Positions 6,853 through 15,003 of a stretch of DNA of 27,245 bases are shown piece after piece. The notes under the pieces were generated by a model. That model did no database searches. It saw only the letters and a program-made list of their open reading frames with translations, and had not been told where the DNA came from. Location: NCBI GenBank assembly GCA_905198575.1, contig CAJKDC010000027.1, positions 1-27,245 on the forward strand, written 5' to 3'. The stretch's first letter is position 1; the number at the start of each line of letters is the position of its first letter. Source of the stretch: an uncultured Bacteroides sp. Its GTDB lineage: Bacteria; Bacteroidota; Bacteroidia; Bacteroidales; Bacteroidaceae. The position numbers and the translations under genes are program-made.

Positions 6853-8280
6853 ATGAAAATTCAGGCTTCTAAAAAACAGTGGATAAAGTTTGGTGTAGTA
6901 CTGGCGCTTTATCTGGCTTTTATTATCTGGCTGCAGAGCTGGCTGGGTATAGTGGTCATTCCGTTTATTTTTGATGCATACATTACGAAACTGATTCCGT
7001 GGACGTGGTGGAAGAATTCGGAAAACGGAATGGTGAAGAGTGTGATGAGCTGGGTAGATGCCATTGTGTTTGCACTGGTGGCAGTTTACTTCGTCAATCT
7101 GTATTTCTTTCAGAATTACGTCATCCCGTCTTCCTCATTGGAGAAATCACTGCTGGTGGGCGACTATCTGTTCGTCAGCAAGATGAGTTATGGCCCTCGT
7201 GTGCCGCAAACACCGTTGCACATGCCGCTTACACAGCATACATTGCCGGTGTTTAACTGTAAATCGTATGCCGAATGGTTACAGTGGGACTATAAGCGCG
7301 TGGAAGGTACAGGAGAGGTAAAACTGAATGATATCGTAGTATTTAACTTTCCGGCAGGTGATACCGTGGCAACCAAGGTTCCTGCAGAGGATTTGTACCG
7401 TTTGAGCTATCAGGCCGGACAGCAACTTTCCAAACCGGTAGATTTTTCGAAACTGACAGTTGAGCAGGAACGCCAGGTGTTTGATTTCTATTATCAGGCC
7501 GGACGTAAATATATCAACGAGCATCCCGAAACGTATGGCGAAATTGTGGAACGACCGGTAGACCGCCGAGAGAATTACGTAAAACGTTGTGTGGGTATGC
7601 CTGGACAGACGCTGGAGATTAAGGACCGCATTGTTTATTTGGACGGACAGCCCAATAAGGAGCCAGATGAAGTGCAATACAGATACCTGGTCTATACCAA
7701 CGGTATGCTGCCGCTTGATTTCTGTCACGAATGGGGTATCAGCCAGGAAGATTTGATGATGTATTATGCACAAGAGTCGGTATACAACATGCCACTTACT
7801 GCCAAGGCAAAGGCTGCTTTGCTGGGACGCAAGGATTTGGTGAAGCGTATAGAAAACGTTCCGGAGGAAAATGCCGGCGGACTGTATCCGATGAACAAGA
7901 TTACGGGGTGGACACTCGATAACTATGGTCCGGTATGGATTCCAAAGAAAGGAGCTACCGTAGACCTTACACTGGATAATCTGCCGTTGTACGAGCGTCC
8001 TATCCATGCATACGAAGGAAATGCACTGGAGGTAAAGGACGGTAAGATTTTTATCAACGGCGTGGAAACTACCCAGTATACATTCAAGATGGATTATTAC
8101 TGGATGATGGGCGACAACCGTCACAATTCGGCCGATTCCCGTTTTTGGGGATTTGTTCCAGAAGACCATGTAGTGGGTAAGCCTATCTTCATCTGGCTTT
8201 CACTGGACCAAGACCGGGGATGGCTGGATGGAAAAATCCGATGGGAGCGTTTGTTTAAGTTTGTGGACAGCATAAAATAA
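6853..8280 (+). CDS. lepB: Signal peptidase I (active paralog)
   Basis: This 475-residue membrane protease removes signal peptides from exported proteins. Two hydrophobic segments lie near residues 12-45 and 65-90. The active-site serine is in IPSSSLEKSL (Ser95, three residues after Pro92). The general-base lysine is in YVKRCVGMPG (Lys244). Box E reads MGDNRHNSADSR. The 149 residues between Ser95 and Lys244, against about 55 in E. coli, indicate a large insertion in the periplasmic domain; a second long stretch separates the lysine region from box E. It is 9 bases after dapB and 10 bases before a degenerate paralog. Confidence 0.95.
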   Translation: MKIQASKKQWIKFGVVLALYLAFIIWLQSWLGIVVIPFIFDAYITKLIPWTWWKNSENGMVKSVMSWVDAIVFALVAVYFVNLYFFQNYVIPSSSLEKSLLVGDYLFVSKMSYGPRVPQTPLHMPLTQHTLPVFNCKSYAEWLQWDYKRVEGTGEVKLNDIVVFNFPAGDTVATKVPAEDLYRLSYQAGQQLSKPVDFSKLTVEQERQVFDFYYQAGRKYINEHPETYGEIVERPVDRRENYVKRCVGMPGQTLEIKDRIVYLDGQPNKEPDEVQYRYLVYTNGMLPLDFCHEWGISQEDLMMYYAQESVYNMPLTAKAKAALLGRKDLVKRIENVPEENAGGLYPMNKITGWTLDNYGPVWIPKKGATVDLTLDNLPLYERPIHAYEGNALEVKDGKIFINGVETTQYTFKMDYYWMMGDNRHNSADSRFWGFVPEDHVVGKPIFIWLSLDQDRGWLDGKIRWERLFKFVDSIK

Positions 8281-8290
8281 GGCTCATTAT

Positions 8291-9196
8291 TTGTTGAAGT
8301 CGGGAAATCTCTGGAAAGCTATGGCTGCCGCAGTGCTGGTAGTAGTGCTGGGCAGGACGTTTGGCTTCACTTCGTGCACCATCCCTTCGTCAGGCATGGA
8401 GAATTGCCTTTATCAGGGCGAAAGGGTACTGGTGAACAAGTGGAGCTATGGCTTGCGTCTGCCTTTCCCTTCGCTATTAGGATATAAAAGATTACTTCCT
8501 GAACGGGTAAAGCGGGGAGATGTAGTACTCTTCAACAATCCGGGCAGTGCGGTTAAAGTGCCCAGACTGGAGCAGCGCGATATTTTTATCAGCCGTTGTG
8601 GCGGAGGGCCGGGGGATACTTTGATGCTGAACCGCGAGATGTGGCCCACCAACGAGCCTGTATTGAGTCCGGACAGTAAGGCGCTGTATGCTTATGCCTC
8701 GGCGCAGGATGAGCTGGTATCGGCTGTAATGCAGTCTTTGGGACTGAACAATGAGCTGGTAGGCTATACAGAGAAAGGGGAGTATATCCGCAGTTTCAGT
8801 GCATACGAAAATTATCTGTTGCAACAGAAGTTGGAAGGACGGGTAAATGTGTATCCTTTGTATACGACTCAAGGTGGGAAAAGTCTGCCTTTCGTAGTTC
8901 CGGCTAAAGGAATGAGGGTGAATGTATATCCGTGGAATGCAACGTTGCTGTGCAACACGATTGTGCAGCATGAGGGGAAGCGTGCAGAAGTGAAAAACGA
9001 CTCGCTTTTTGTGGAAGGAAAGTTTGCTCCTGCGTATACTTTCTCTAAAGATTATTATTGGATGGTATCCAACGATCCGGTAAATTTATCCGATTCGCGT
9101 CTGTTTGGCTTTGTTCCCGAAGACCATCTTATAGGAAAAGCAACACGAATCTGGTTTTCTTTTAAATGGGACCGTATCTTCAGAAAGGTCCAGTAA
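8291..9196 (+). CDS. Signal peptidase I-like protein lacking the catalytic Ser-Lys dyad
   Basis: This 301-residue paralog follows lepB by 10 bases. It keeps the fold signatures: an N-terminal hydrophobic segment, a box B-like IPSSGMENCL, RCGGGPGDTL and a box E-like DSRLFGFVPEDHLIGKA. Both catalytic residues are changed. The box B serine (P-S-x-S-M) is Gly35, although Ser33 and Ser34 are adjacent, and the box D lysine (VKRC in LepB) is Ser101 in ISRC. GDNR of box E is also changed, to SNDP. It is probably not a working peptidase of the usual kind. The start is uncertain: an in-frame stop lies at 8273, and the only candidates are TTG at 8291 or 8294, which keep two lysines before the membrane segment, or ATG at 8321, which would remove them. 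I favour TTG. Confidence 0.85.
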   Translation: MLKSGNLWKAMAAAVLVVVLGRTFGFTSCTIPSSGMENCLYQGERVLVNKWSYGLRLPFPSLLGYKRLLPERVKRGDVVLFNNPGSAVKVPRLEQRDIFISRCGGGPGDTLMLNREMWPTNEPVLSPDSKALYAYASAQDELVSAVMQSLGLNNELVGYTEKGEYIRSFSAYENYLLQQKLEGRVNVYPLYTTQGGKSLPFVVPAKGMRVNVYPWNATLLCNTIVQHEGKRAEVKNDSLFVEGKFAPAYTFSKDYYWMVSNDPVNLSDSRLFGFVPEDHLIGKATRIWFSFKWDRIFRKVQ

Positions 9197-9210
9197 ATAA
9201 GTACTATAAT

Positions 9211-9849
9211 ATGGAAAAAACTGTTTTACTCAGTTCTGCCTATCTTCCTCCTGTATCGTATTTTTCGAAACTGTATGCGTACGAGAAGGTGTGTGTAGAG
9301 CGCTTTGATCATTATATGAAGCAATCGTACCGCAACCGCTGTGTGATTGCGTCGGCGGCAGGCCCTTTGTCGTTGACAATTCCGACGGAGAAAAGTGAGG
9401 ACCCTAAGTGTCTGATGAAGGATGTCCGTATATCCGATCACGGTAATTGGAGACATGTACACTGGAATGCGTTTGTGGCAGCTTATAAGCAAAGTCCTTT
9501 TTTCGATTATTACGCAGACGAGTTTCATGAATTCTTTGAGAAAAGGTATTCATTCCTGTTCGATTTCAACACTGAATTGTGCAACTGGCTATGCGAACAG
9601 CTGGATATGCATCCGGTTGTGACATGGAGCGACGATTTTATCGTAGATACTGCAGGAATGGATGATTTCAGAGAGCAGATTCATCCCAAGAAGCGTTTGC
9701 AGACGGAAGATGCATCGTTTAAGGCTGTGCCTTATTATCAGGTATTTCAGGAAAAGCAAGGTTTCCAGGCTGATTTAAGTGTGGCAGACTTGCTGTTTAA
9801 TATGGGGCCAGAAGGGTTATTGGTATTGAGAGATAGTATATTGCGCTAA
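9211..9849 (+). CDS. WbqC family protein
   Basis: This 212-residue cytoplasmic protein opens with LLSSAYLPPVSYFSKLY and contains NRCVIASAAGPLSLTIP and HWNAFVAAYKQSPFFDYY. These segments are typical of the WbqC-like family, whose name comes from O-antigen clusters but whose reaction is not known to me. The frame extends upstream to 9166 inside the preceding gene; the ATG at 9211, 14 bases after that gene's stop, gives the usual family start. It is the last gene of the dapB operon. No other surface-polysaccharide gene is nearby, so a role in O-antigen synthesis is not supported by context. Confidence 0.88.
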   Translation: MEKTVLLSSAYLPPVSYFSKLYAYEKVCVERFDHYMKQSYRNRCVIASAAGPLSLTIPTEKSEDPKCLMKDVRISDHGNWRHVHWNAFVAAYKQSPFFDYYADEFHEFFEKRYSFLFDFNTELCNWLCEQLDMHPVVTWSDDFIVDTAGMDDFREQIHPKKRLQTEDASFKAVPYYQVFQEKQGFQADLSVADLLFNMGPEGLLVLRDSILR

Positions 9850-9880
9850 GTATTGAAGCTGTGGCGGATAGATAAAAAAT

Positions 9881-9920
9881 AAGCAGGTGTATCTTTTGTA
9901 GAACGAAGATACACCTGCTT
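9881..9920. terminator. Bidirectional terminator between the wbqC-type gene and the beta-galactosidase gene
   Basis: A perfect 15-base-pair stem (9881-9895 with 9906-9920) has a 10-base loop. It is followed by GTTTTATTTA on the plus strand and ATTTTTTATC on the minus strand, so it can end both converging units. Confidence 0.88.
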
Positions 9921-9941
9921 GTTTTATTTATGGTGGGTTAT

Positions 9942-12900
9942 TTACATCGGTACGATGGTGAATCCCCACTTGTATTTCTTATTGGCAGGAATCAGATACT
10001 GTGGGTCTGGAATTGCACCCCAGCTGTCGTAACCGCCTACACCCATCTGTTTCATGTCTACACATACTTCAACGAAGTTACGCGGACGGATGTCGTTGAT
10101 GTGGGTATGACGTGGTTTGATGTTACGGGCTGTCTCAACATCATGTTCCAATTCTTTTGCATTGCGGTTGGTCCACTGATAATCTCTGTGAGTAGCTTCT
10201 TCGCCATCGAAATCTTCTATAGAGTTGCGTAAAGCATTAAATCCAATGGTATTGTCGGCATAAATGGTCAATCCCTTACCACCTTTCTTGCTCAGTGTGA
10301 GCCAGCGGGTGTCGGTGTGGTGTCCGTTTTCCTGCGGACGTATGTATGGGAAATACATATTGTCGGCAGTGTTTTTATAAAGTCCTACAAAAGTACCGGC
10401 ATTACGGTCGATGTAGTTTTCCTCAGGACCACGTCCAAAGTAAGTAACCTGATTCATTTCGGCCGGCAGACGGAAGCGTACACCAATACGTGGAACAACC
10501 AGTTTGGATGACTGTTTGCGGATAGCATCGTTTCCAGGTGTGAAGGTTGCCATCAGCGTAGCTTCAGAAATTTCGGTCTTATTGGCTTCCATATCGGTAG
10601 ATGTGAAGATATAGTCAGCTTTCACAACTCCAGAAGGATGAATACGGTAAGTAGCGATATAAAGGTTACCGGCTGCCAGCAGATAATTGGCAGTCAGAAC
10701 AACGTCTTTGCCATCCATTTTAGCATTGGCATCTACCACTTTGAAGTTCTTGCTTGACTCTTTCCAGATTTGCAGGCGTTTAGGTTCCTGACTACCATAA
10801 TCATTATCATTAGGAGAACGCCAGAAGTTAGGCTGGATACCGAATCCGTCGGCAAAGTATTCTGTATTACCTATTTTATAAGAAGTAACAAGTCCGTTCT
10901 GCTTGTTGAATACGAAAGTAACTTTTGATGATGATACGGTGATAACTCCGTTTTCATCGCTGCATTTCAAAGCCGGACCATTGGTAGCGTAGCTGCGTTC
11001 GAGTGAAGTAACAGGCAACTGGAACTGTTCGCGGGCAATGATATGACCGACGGGAACAAGTGGTTCTGGTTCTACAGTACTTACTTCGAATTCAACGAAA
11101 TATTCTGTTCCTGTTTTAGGTTTCAGACCATCTACATTGACTGACAGTTCTTTTGAATCCTGTGGATTAATATCCAAAGAAACTTTATTGCGACGGATAA
11201 CTTTATTGTTTTCCTTCACAACATAGCTGATCATGTATTTTTTCAGGTTTGTGAAATAGAAACGGTTTTTTACCAGGAATTTTCCGGCTTCCAAATCAGT
11301 TGCTTCGAAAGCTACATTCTGGTGAACGTATTTCACTTCACTCATGGCAGGATGAGGCATGCGGTTAGGGCTTACCAGACCGTTGCAGCAGAAGTTACCG
11401 TCGCTTGGCATGTTTTTACCGAAGTCGCCGCCATATGCCCAGAACGGACAACCGTTTTCGTCCTTTGTAAGGATACCTTGGTCTACCCAGTCCCAAATGT
11501 AACCACCTTGCAGGTTAGGATATTTGTAGATTGCTTTCCACTGGTCCCAAAGGCTACCGGTAGAGTTACCCATGGCATGTGCATATTCTGATGGTGCTAC
11601 AGGACGGTCGCTACCTTGTCTTCCGATAGATTCGAGCCATTTTGCACTAGGATATTGAGGAACATACATATCTGAGTTCCATTCCCACTGTGCACGTTCA
11701 TAGTTTACAGGGCGTTGCATGATATCTTTATCAGCTTCTTTTACCCACAAATAAGTCTGATAGAAGTTGTAACCGTTTCCTGCTTCATTTCCGAGTGACC
11801 AGAAAGTAACGCTAGGATAGTTCTTGTTGCGTTCGAACATGTTCTTGGTACGATACATGTGTGCGTCCAGCCATTCAGGATTATTTCCCAAAGTACCACC
11901 TTTACGCAGGTCGTAGTGCATACCATGGCTTTCGATATTGGCTTCATCGTAAACATAAAGTCCGTATTCATCGCAAAGTTCGTAGAAACGGCGGTCTTGC
12001 GGGTAGTGGCACAGACGTACTGTATTCAGGTTATTCTGTTTCATGAGTTCCAGGTCCTTACGCATCAGTTCTTCGGTTACGTAATGGCCTGTGTGTTCGT
12101 TATGCTCGTGGATATTGACACCTTTCAGCTTGAGCGGCTGGCCATTGATGAGCAGTACTACGTAGTTCTTGCCGTTTTCGGCTTTTTGGTCTATCTCTTT
12201 GATTTCAATACGGCGGAAACCTACGTTGAATGGGACAATTTCGTTAATTTTGCCATTCTCCTTTACTGTCATGAGCAGTTTGTATAGATTAGGAGCCTCT
12301 GAAGTCCAAGTCTTTACTTGTGGCAGTTCTTTGCTGAAAGAAAGTGTACTTATTTTATTGGCTGGTACGCTGATTTGCTGATTCTCTGTTGCAACGGTTT
12401 TTCCGTTTTTATCGACCAGCTCATAGCTGATATCAAGGTTTGATGTAGCCGAGCGATGGTTCTTCAAATCGATAGCCAGACGGAAAATACCGTTTTTGTA
12501 ACTGTCGTCCAAGGTAGAAGTAACACGGAAATCGTTAATGGCTGCCTTAGGCTGAGCATACAAGAATACATCTCTTTCTATACCGCTCAGGCGCCAGAAG
12601 TCCTGACACTCGAGGAATGAACCGGTACTCCATCGGAATATTTTTAGAGTTAAAGTGTTGTTTCCTGCCTGGAGATAATCGTTGATAAGGTATTCTGCTG
12701 GGTTTTTAGAGTCTTCGTTGTAACCAACTTCCTTTCCGTTGATGTAGACATAGCATCCAGACTTTGCACCGGCAATGTGCAGATAGATATCGCGCCCGTC
12801 CCAGTCGGCAGGAATGGAAATGTCACGACGGTAAACTCCTACAGGAATCTCAGCAGGCAAGAGTGGAGGCTGCGGGTTGGTTGGGTGGAATTCGTAACAG

Positions 12901-13289
12901 TGATTGGTGTAAATAGCTGTTCCAAATCCCTGAACTTCCCAGTTTCCAGGAACCTTGATGTCTTTCCATTCAGACATGTCGGCTGTAGGACTCGTAATGT
13001 TTTCTGGCAATTGCAGATGAGAATCTGTGTAATAGAACTTCCAGGTACCGTTCAGTAACTTGTAGTAAGGACAGTTTTCGTATTTACCGGTTAAAGCCTG
13101 ACTACGGTCATTATAGGTCATGAATGACGTACGTGGTTCTTCTCTGTTTACAGAAACTACATGCTGGTCTTTCCAATATGGAAGTGATTCACCGGCTCCT
13201 GATGCGGTTGCCGGCAAAGTTACCAATAGGGCAGAACCTGCTAATGTGGAGAAAAATTTTCTTGAAAATCTTTTAGGTCTTGTTTTCAT
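9942..13289 (-). CDS. Exported GH2 beta-galactosidase, LacZ type
   Basis: This is a 1115-residue glycoside hydrolase of family 2, predicted to release terminal beta-galactose. A signal peptide is clear: basic residues to about 11, then a hydrophobic core SALLVTLPATASGA, with no lipobox, so the enzyme should be periplasmic or secreted. The N-terminal sugar-binding and Ig-like domains lead to the TIM barrel. Its acid/base is in WSLGNEAGN (Glu502) and its nucleophile in APSEYAHAMGN (Glu568). The large C-terminal domain of long LacZ proteins follows. It has its own promoter and terminator. No SusC/SusD pair, regulator or other hydrolase is adjacent, so it is not in a recognisable polysaccharide utilisation locus within the window. 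Confidence 0.92.
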   Translation of the reverse strand: MKTRPKRFSRKFFSTLAGSALLVTLPATASGAGESLPYWKDQHVVSVNREEPRTSFMTYNDRSQALTGKYENCPYYKLLNGTWKFYYTDSHLQLPENITSPTADMSEWKDIKVPGNWEVQGFGTAIYTNHCYEFHPTNPQPPLLPAEIPVGVYRRDISIPADWDGRDIYLHIAGAKSGCYVYINGKEVGYNEDSKNPAEYLINDYLQAGNNTLTLKIFRWSTGSFLECQDFWRLSGIERDVFLYAQPKAAINDFRVTSTLDDSYKNGIFRLAIDLKNHRSATSNLDISYELVDKNGKTVATENQQISVPANKISTLSFSKELPQVKTWTSEAPNLYKLLMTVKENGKINEIVPFNVGFRRIEIKEIDQKAENGKNYVVLLINGQPLKLKGVNIHEHNEHTGHYVTEELMRKDLELMKQNNLNTVRLCHYPQDRRFYELCDEYGLYVYDEANIESHGMHYDLRKGGTLGNNPEWLDAHMYRTKNMFERNKNYPSVTFWSLGNEAGNGYNFYQTYLWVKEADKDIMQRPVNYERAQWEWNSDMYVPQYPSAKWLESIGRQGSDRPVAPSEYAHAMGNSTGSLWDQWKAIYKYPNLQGGYIWDWVDQGILTKDENGCPFWAYGGDFGKNMPSDGNFCCNGLVSPNRMPHPAMSEVKYVHQNVAFEATDLEAGKFLVKNRFYFTNLKKYMISYVVKENNKVIRRNKVSLDINPQDSKELSVNVDGLKPKTGTEYFVEFEVSTVEPEPLVPVGHIIAREQFQLPVTSLERSYATNGPALKCSDENGVITVSSSKVTFVFNKQNGLVTSYKIGNTEYFADGFGIQPNFWRSPNDNDYGSQEPKRLQIWKESSKNFKVVDANAKMDGKDVVLTANYLLAAGNLYIATYRIHPSGVVKADYIFTSTDMEANKTEISEATLMATFTPGNDAIRKQSSKLVVPRIGVRFRLPAEMNQVTYFGRGPEENYIDRNAGTFVGLYKNTADNMYFPYIRPQENGHHTDTRWLTLSKKGGKGLTIYADNTIGFNALRNSIEDFDGEEATHRDYQWTNRNAKELEHDVETARNIKPRHTHINDIRPRNFVEVCVDMKQMGVGGYDSWGAIPDPQYLIPANKKYKWGFTIVPM

Positions 13290-13324
13290 AGACGGTATAT
13301 TAGATATTTTAATGAATATACTTG

Positions 13325-13332
13325 CAAAGTTA
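13325..13332 (-). promoter_or_regulatory. -7 element for the beta-galactosidase gene
   Basis: The minus strand reads TAACTTTG, a TAnnTTTG match 35 bases before the start codon. Confidence 0.55.
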
Positions 13333-13379
13333 GTATTTTGTTGCTATTAATCTGTATTTTGTGTAAAAAAATGGATGAA

Positions 13380-13412
13380 TTTGTGCCACTATGGAATAAA
13401 ATTGTATTTTTG
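13380..13412 (+). promoter_or_regulatory. Bacteroidales promoter (-33 and -7) for the rhomboid operon
   Basis: TTTG at 13380-13383 and TATTTTTG at 13405-13412 are 21 bases apart, close to the Bacteroides -33/-7 spacing. The -7 ends 29 bases before the first rhomboid ATG. Confidence 0.6.
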
Positions 13413-13441
13413 CATGTATTTCTAGACTTAAATGTAAAAAT

Positions 13442-14116
13442 ATGAACAATTTACCACCAGTAACGAAGAATTTACTGATTATTAATGTGTTGTGCTTTAT
13501 GGGAGCCTTGGTAGCAGAGCGCTATCATATAAACCTGAATGATTATTTGGGATTGCATTTTTTCTTGGCTTCCGATTTCAATCCGGCACAGCTGATTACT
13601 TATATGTTTATGCATGCCAATTTCCAGCATATCTTTTTCAATATGTTTGCAGTCTGGATGTTTGGACCGCTTTTGGAAAATGTATGGGGATCGAAACGAT
13701 TTTTGTTTTATTACGTGCTCTGCGGTATTGGTGCAGGTTTGACACAGGAAGTAGTGCAGTATGCTGAATATGTAATGACTTGGTCGAATTATGCAAGTGT
13801 GGATACAGGTACTGGTATTATTCCGATGGAACAATTCCTGAATTATCTTACTACTGTGGGCGCTTCGGGAGCTGTTTATGCTATTTTGCTGGCTTTTGGT
13901 ATGCTGTTTCCTAATAACCAGATGTTTGTATTCCCAATACCGTTCCCTATCCGTGCTAAATATTTTGTGATAGGATATGCTGCTCTCGAATTAATTTTAG
14001 GAACATTCAGTAATGACGGAATAGCTCATTTTGCTCATTTGGGTGGAATGCTGTTCGGATTTGTATTAATTATCTATTGGAGGCGTAAAAATGACAGCGG
14101 CAGGATTTCTTTCTGA
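13442..14116 (+). CDS. Rhomboid family intramembrane serine protease
   Basis: This 224-residue polytopic membrane protein cleaves transmembrane substrates within the bilayer. It has the complete rhomboid set: the HANFQHIFFNM segment in the second helix, the catalytic serine in VGASGAVYA (Ser142), and the catalytic histidine in AHFAHLGGMLFGF (His199). About six hydrophobic segments are visible, with little extra sequence at either end. Its 3' end overlaps the next rhomboid gene by 26 bases, so the pair is likely co-translated. The substrate is unknown. Confidence 0.93.
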   Translation: MNNLPPVTKNLLIINVLCFMGALVAERYHINLNDYLGLHFFLASDFNPAQLITYMFMHANFQHIFFNMFAVWMFGPLLENVWGSKRFLFYYVLCGIGAGLTQEVVQYAEYVMTWSNYASVDTGTGIIPMEQFLNYLTTVGASGAVYAILLAFGMLFPNNQMFVFPIPFPIRAKYFVIGYAALELILGTFSNDGIAHFAHLGGMLFGFVLIIYWRRKNDSGRISF

Positions 14117-14999
14117 TTTGAAACGTCGTTTTGACCAAGGAGATATGACATTGAAATTTATTTATTTCAATGTCGGGGTTTTTGTATTAACTTCGTTTTT
14201 AGGAATTGTCTTGACATTATTCAAGATTTCTACAGATAGCTGGGGAAATCTGTTGGCTTTACCTGCCGACTTGATAAGATTGTTGCATCAGCCTTGGGGA
14301 ATTCTGACTTATATGTTTATGCATGCAGGATTGCTTCATTTGCTGTTTAATATGCTGTGGTTATATTGGTTTGGACAGTTGTTTTTGTATTTCTATTCGT
14401 CCAGACATTTGCGTGGCTTATATTTCTTAGGAGGAATATTGGGAGGGGTTTGCTATATATTGGCTTATCATCTGTTCCCTTATTTTGAATCAGCAATACC
14501 TTATTCTTATTTGGTTGGAGCATCGGCTTCTGTTTTAGCAATAGTGGTAGCTACCGCTGTCAGAGAGCCGGATTACAGGGTGCAGTTTATGTTTATTGGT
14601 GCTGTAAGACTAAAGTATGTGGCCCTTTTTATGGTAATTTCGGATTTACTGCTGATGACTTCGGAAAATGCAGGTGGACACATCGCACACTTGGGAGGTG
14701 CTTTGGCCGGCTTTTGGTTTGCAGTAAGTCTGCGTAAAGGAAGTGATTTGACAGCTTGGATAAATTGGATAATTGATAAACTGACTGGATGGCTGTCCTT
14801 TGGAAATAGAAAACCTAAGAAACCGAAAATGAAGGTTCATTATGGAACGGGTACACGTCAGCAGGATTATGATTTTAATGCCCGAAAAAAAGAGCAGAGC
14901 GAAAAGGTGGACCGGATTCTGGAAAAATTGCGAAGGTCCGGTTACGATAGTTTGACTGCAGACGAAAAGAAAAGTCTGTTTGATGCAAGTAAAAAGTAA
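14091..14999 (+). CDS. Rhomboid family intramembrane serine protease with C-terminal tail
   Basis: This 302-residue second rhomboid has HAGLLHLLFNM, the catalytic serine in VGASASVLA (Ser145) and the histidine in GGHIAHLGGALAG (His200), so it is expected to be active. Unlike its neighbour it carries a charged tail of about 75 residues after the last membrane helix. The tail holds a basic stretch (NRKPKKPKMKVHYG) and then a helical segment with EKVDRILEKLRRSGYDSL, like the small helical domain found after some Bacteroidetes rhomboids. It begins 26 bases inside the previous gene. The tail would face the cytoplasm and may bind a partner; that is inference. Confidence 0.92.
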   Translation: MTAAGFLSDLKRRFDQGDMTLKFIYFNVGVFVLTSFLGIVLTLFKISTDSWGNLLALPADLIRLLHQPWGILTYMFMHAGLLHLLFNMLWLYWFGQLFLYFYSSRHLRGLYFLGGILGGVCYILAYHLFPYFESAIPYSYLVGASASVLAIVVATAVREPDYRVQFMFIGAVRLKYVALFMVISDLLLMTSENAGGHIAHLGGALAGFWFAVSLRKGSDLTAWINWIIDKLTGWLSFGNRKPKKPKMKVHYGTGTRQQDYDFNARKKEQSEKVDRILEKLRRSGYDSLTADEKKSLFDASKK

Positions 15000-15003
15000 G
15001 GAT

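Noticed and set aside
7279..8169. Open frame of 296 codons on the minus strand, inside lepB
   Set aside because: It lies fully opposite a well-supported signal peptidase gene, its product is rich in Cys, His and Ile without recognisable domains, and it has no promoter element.
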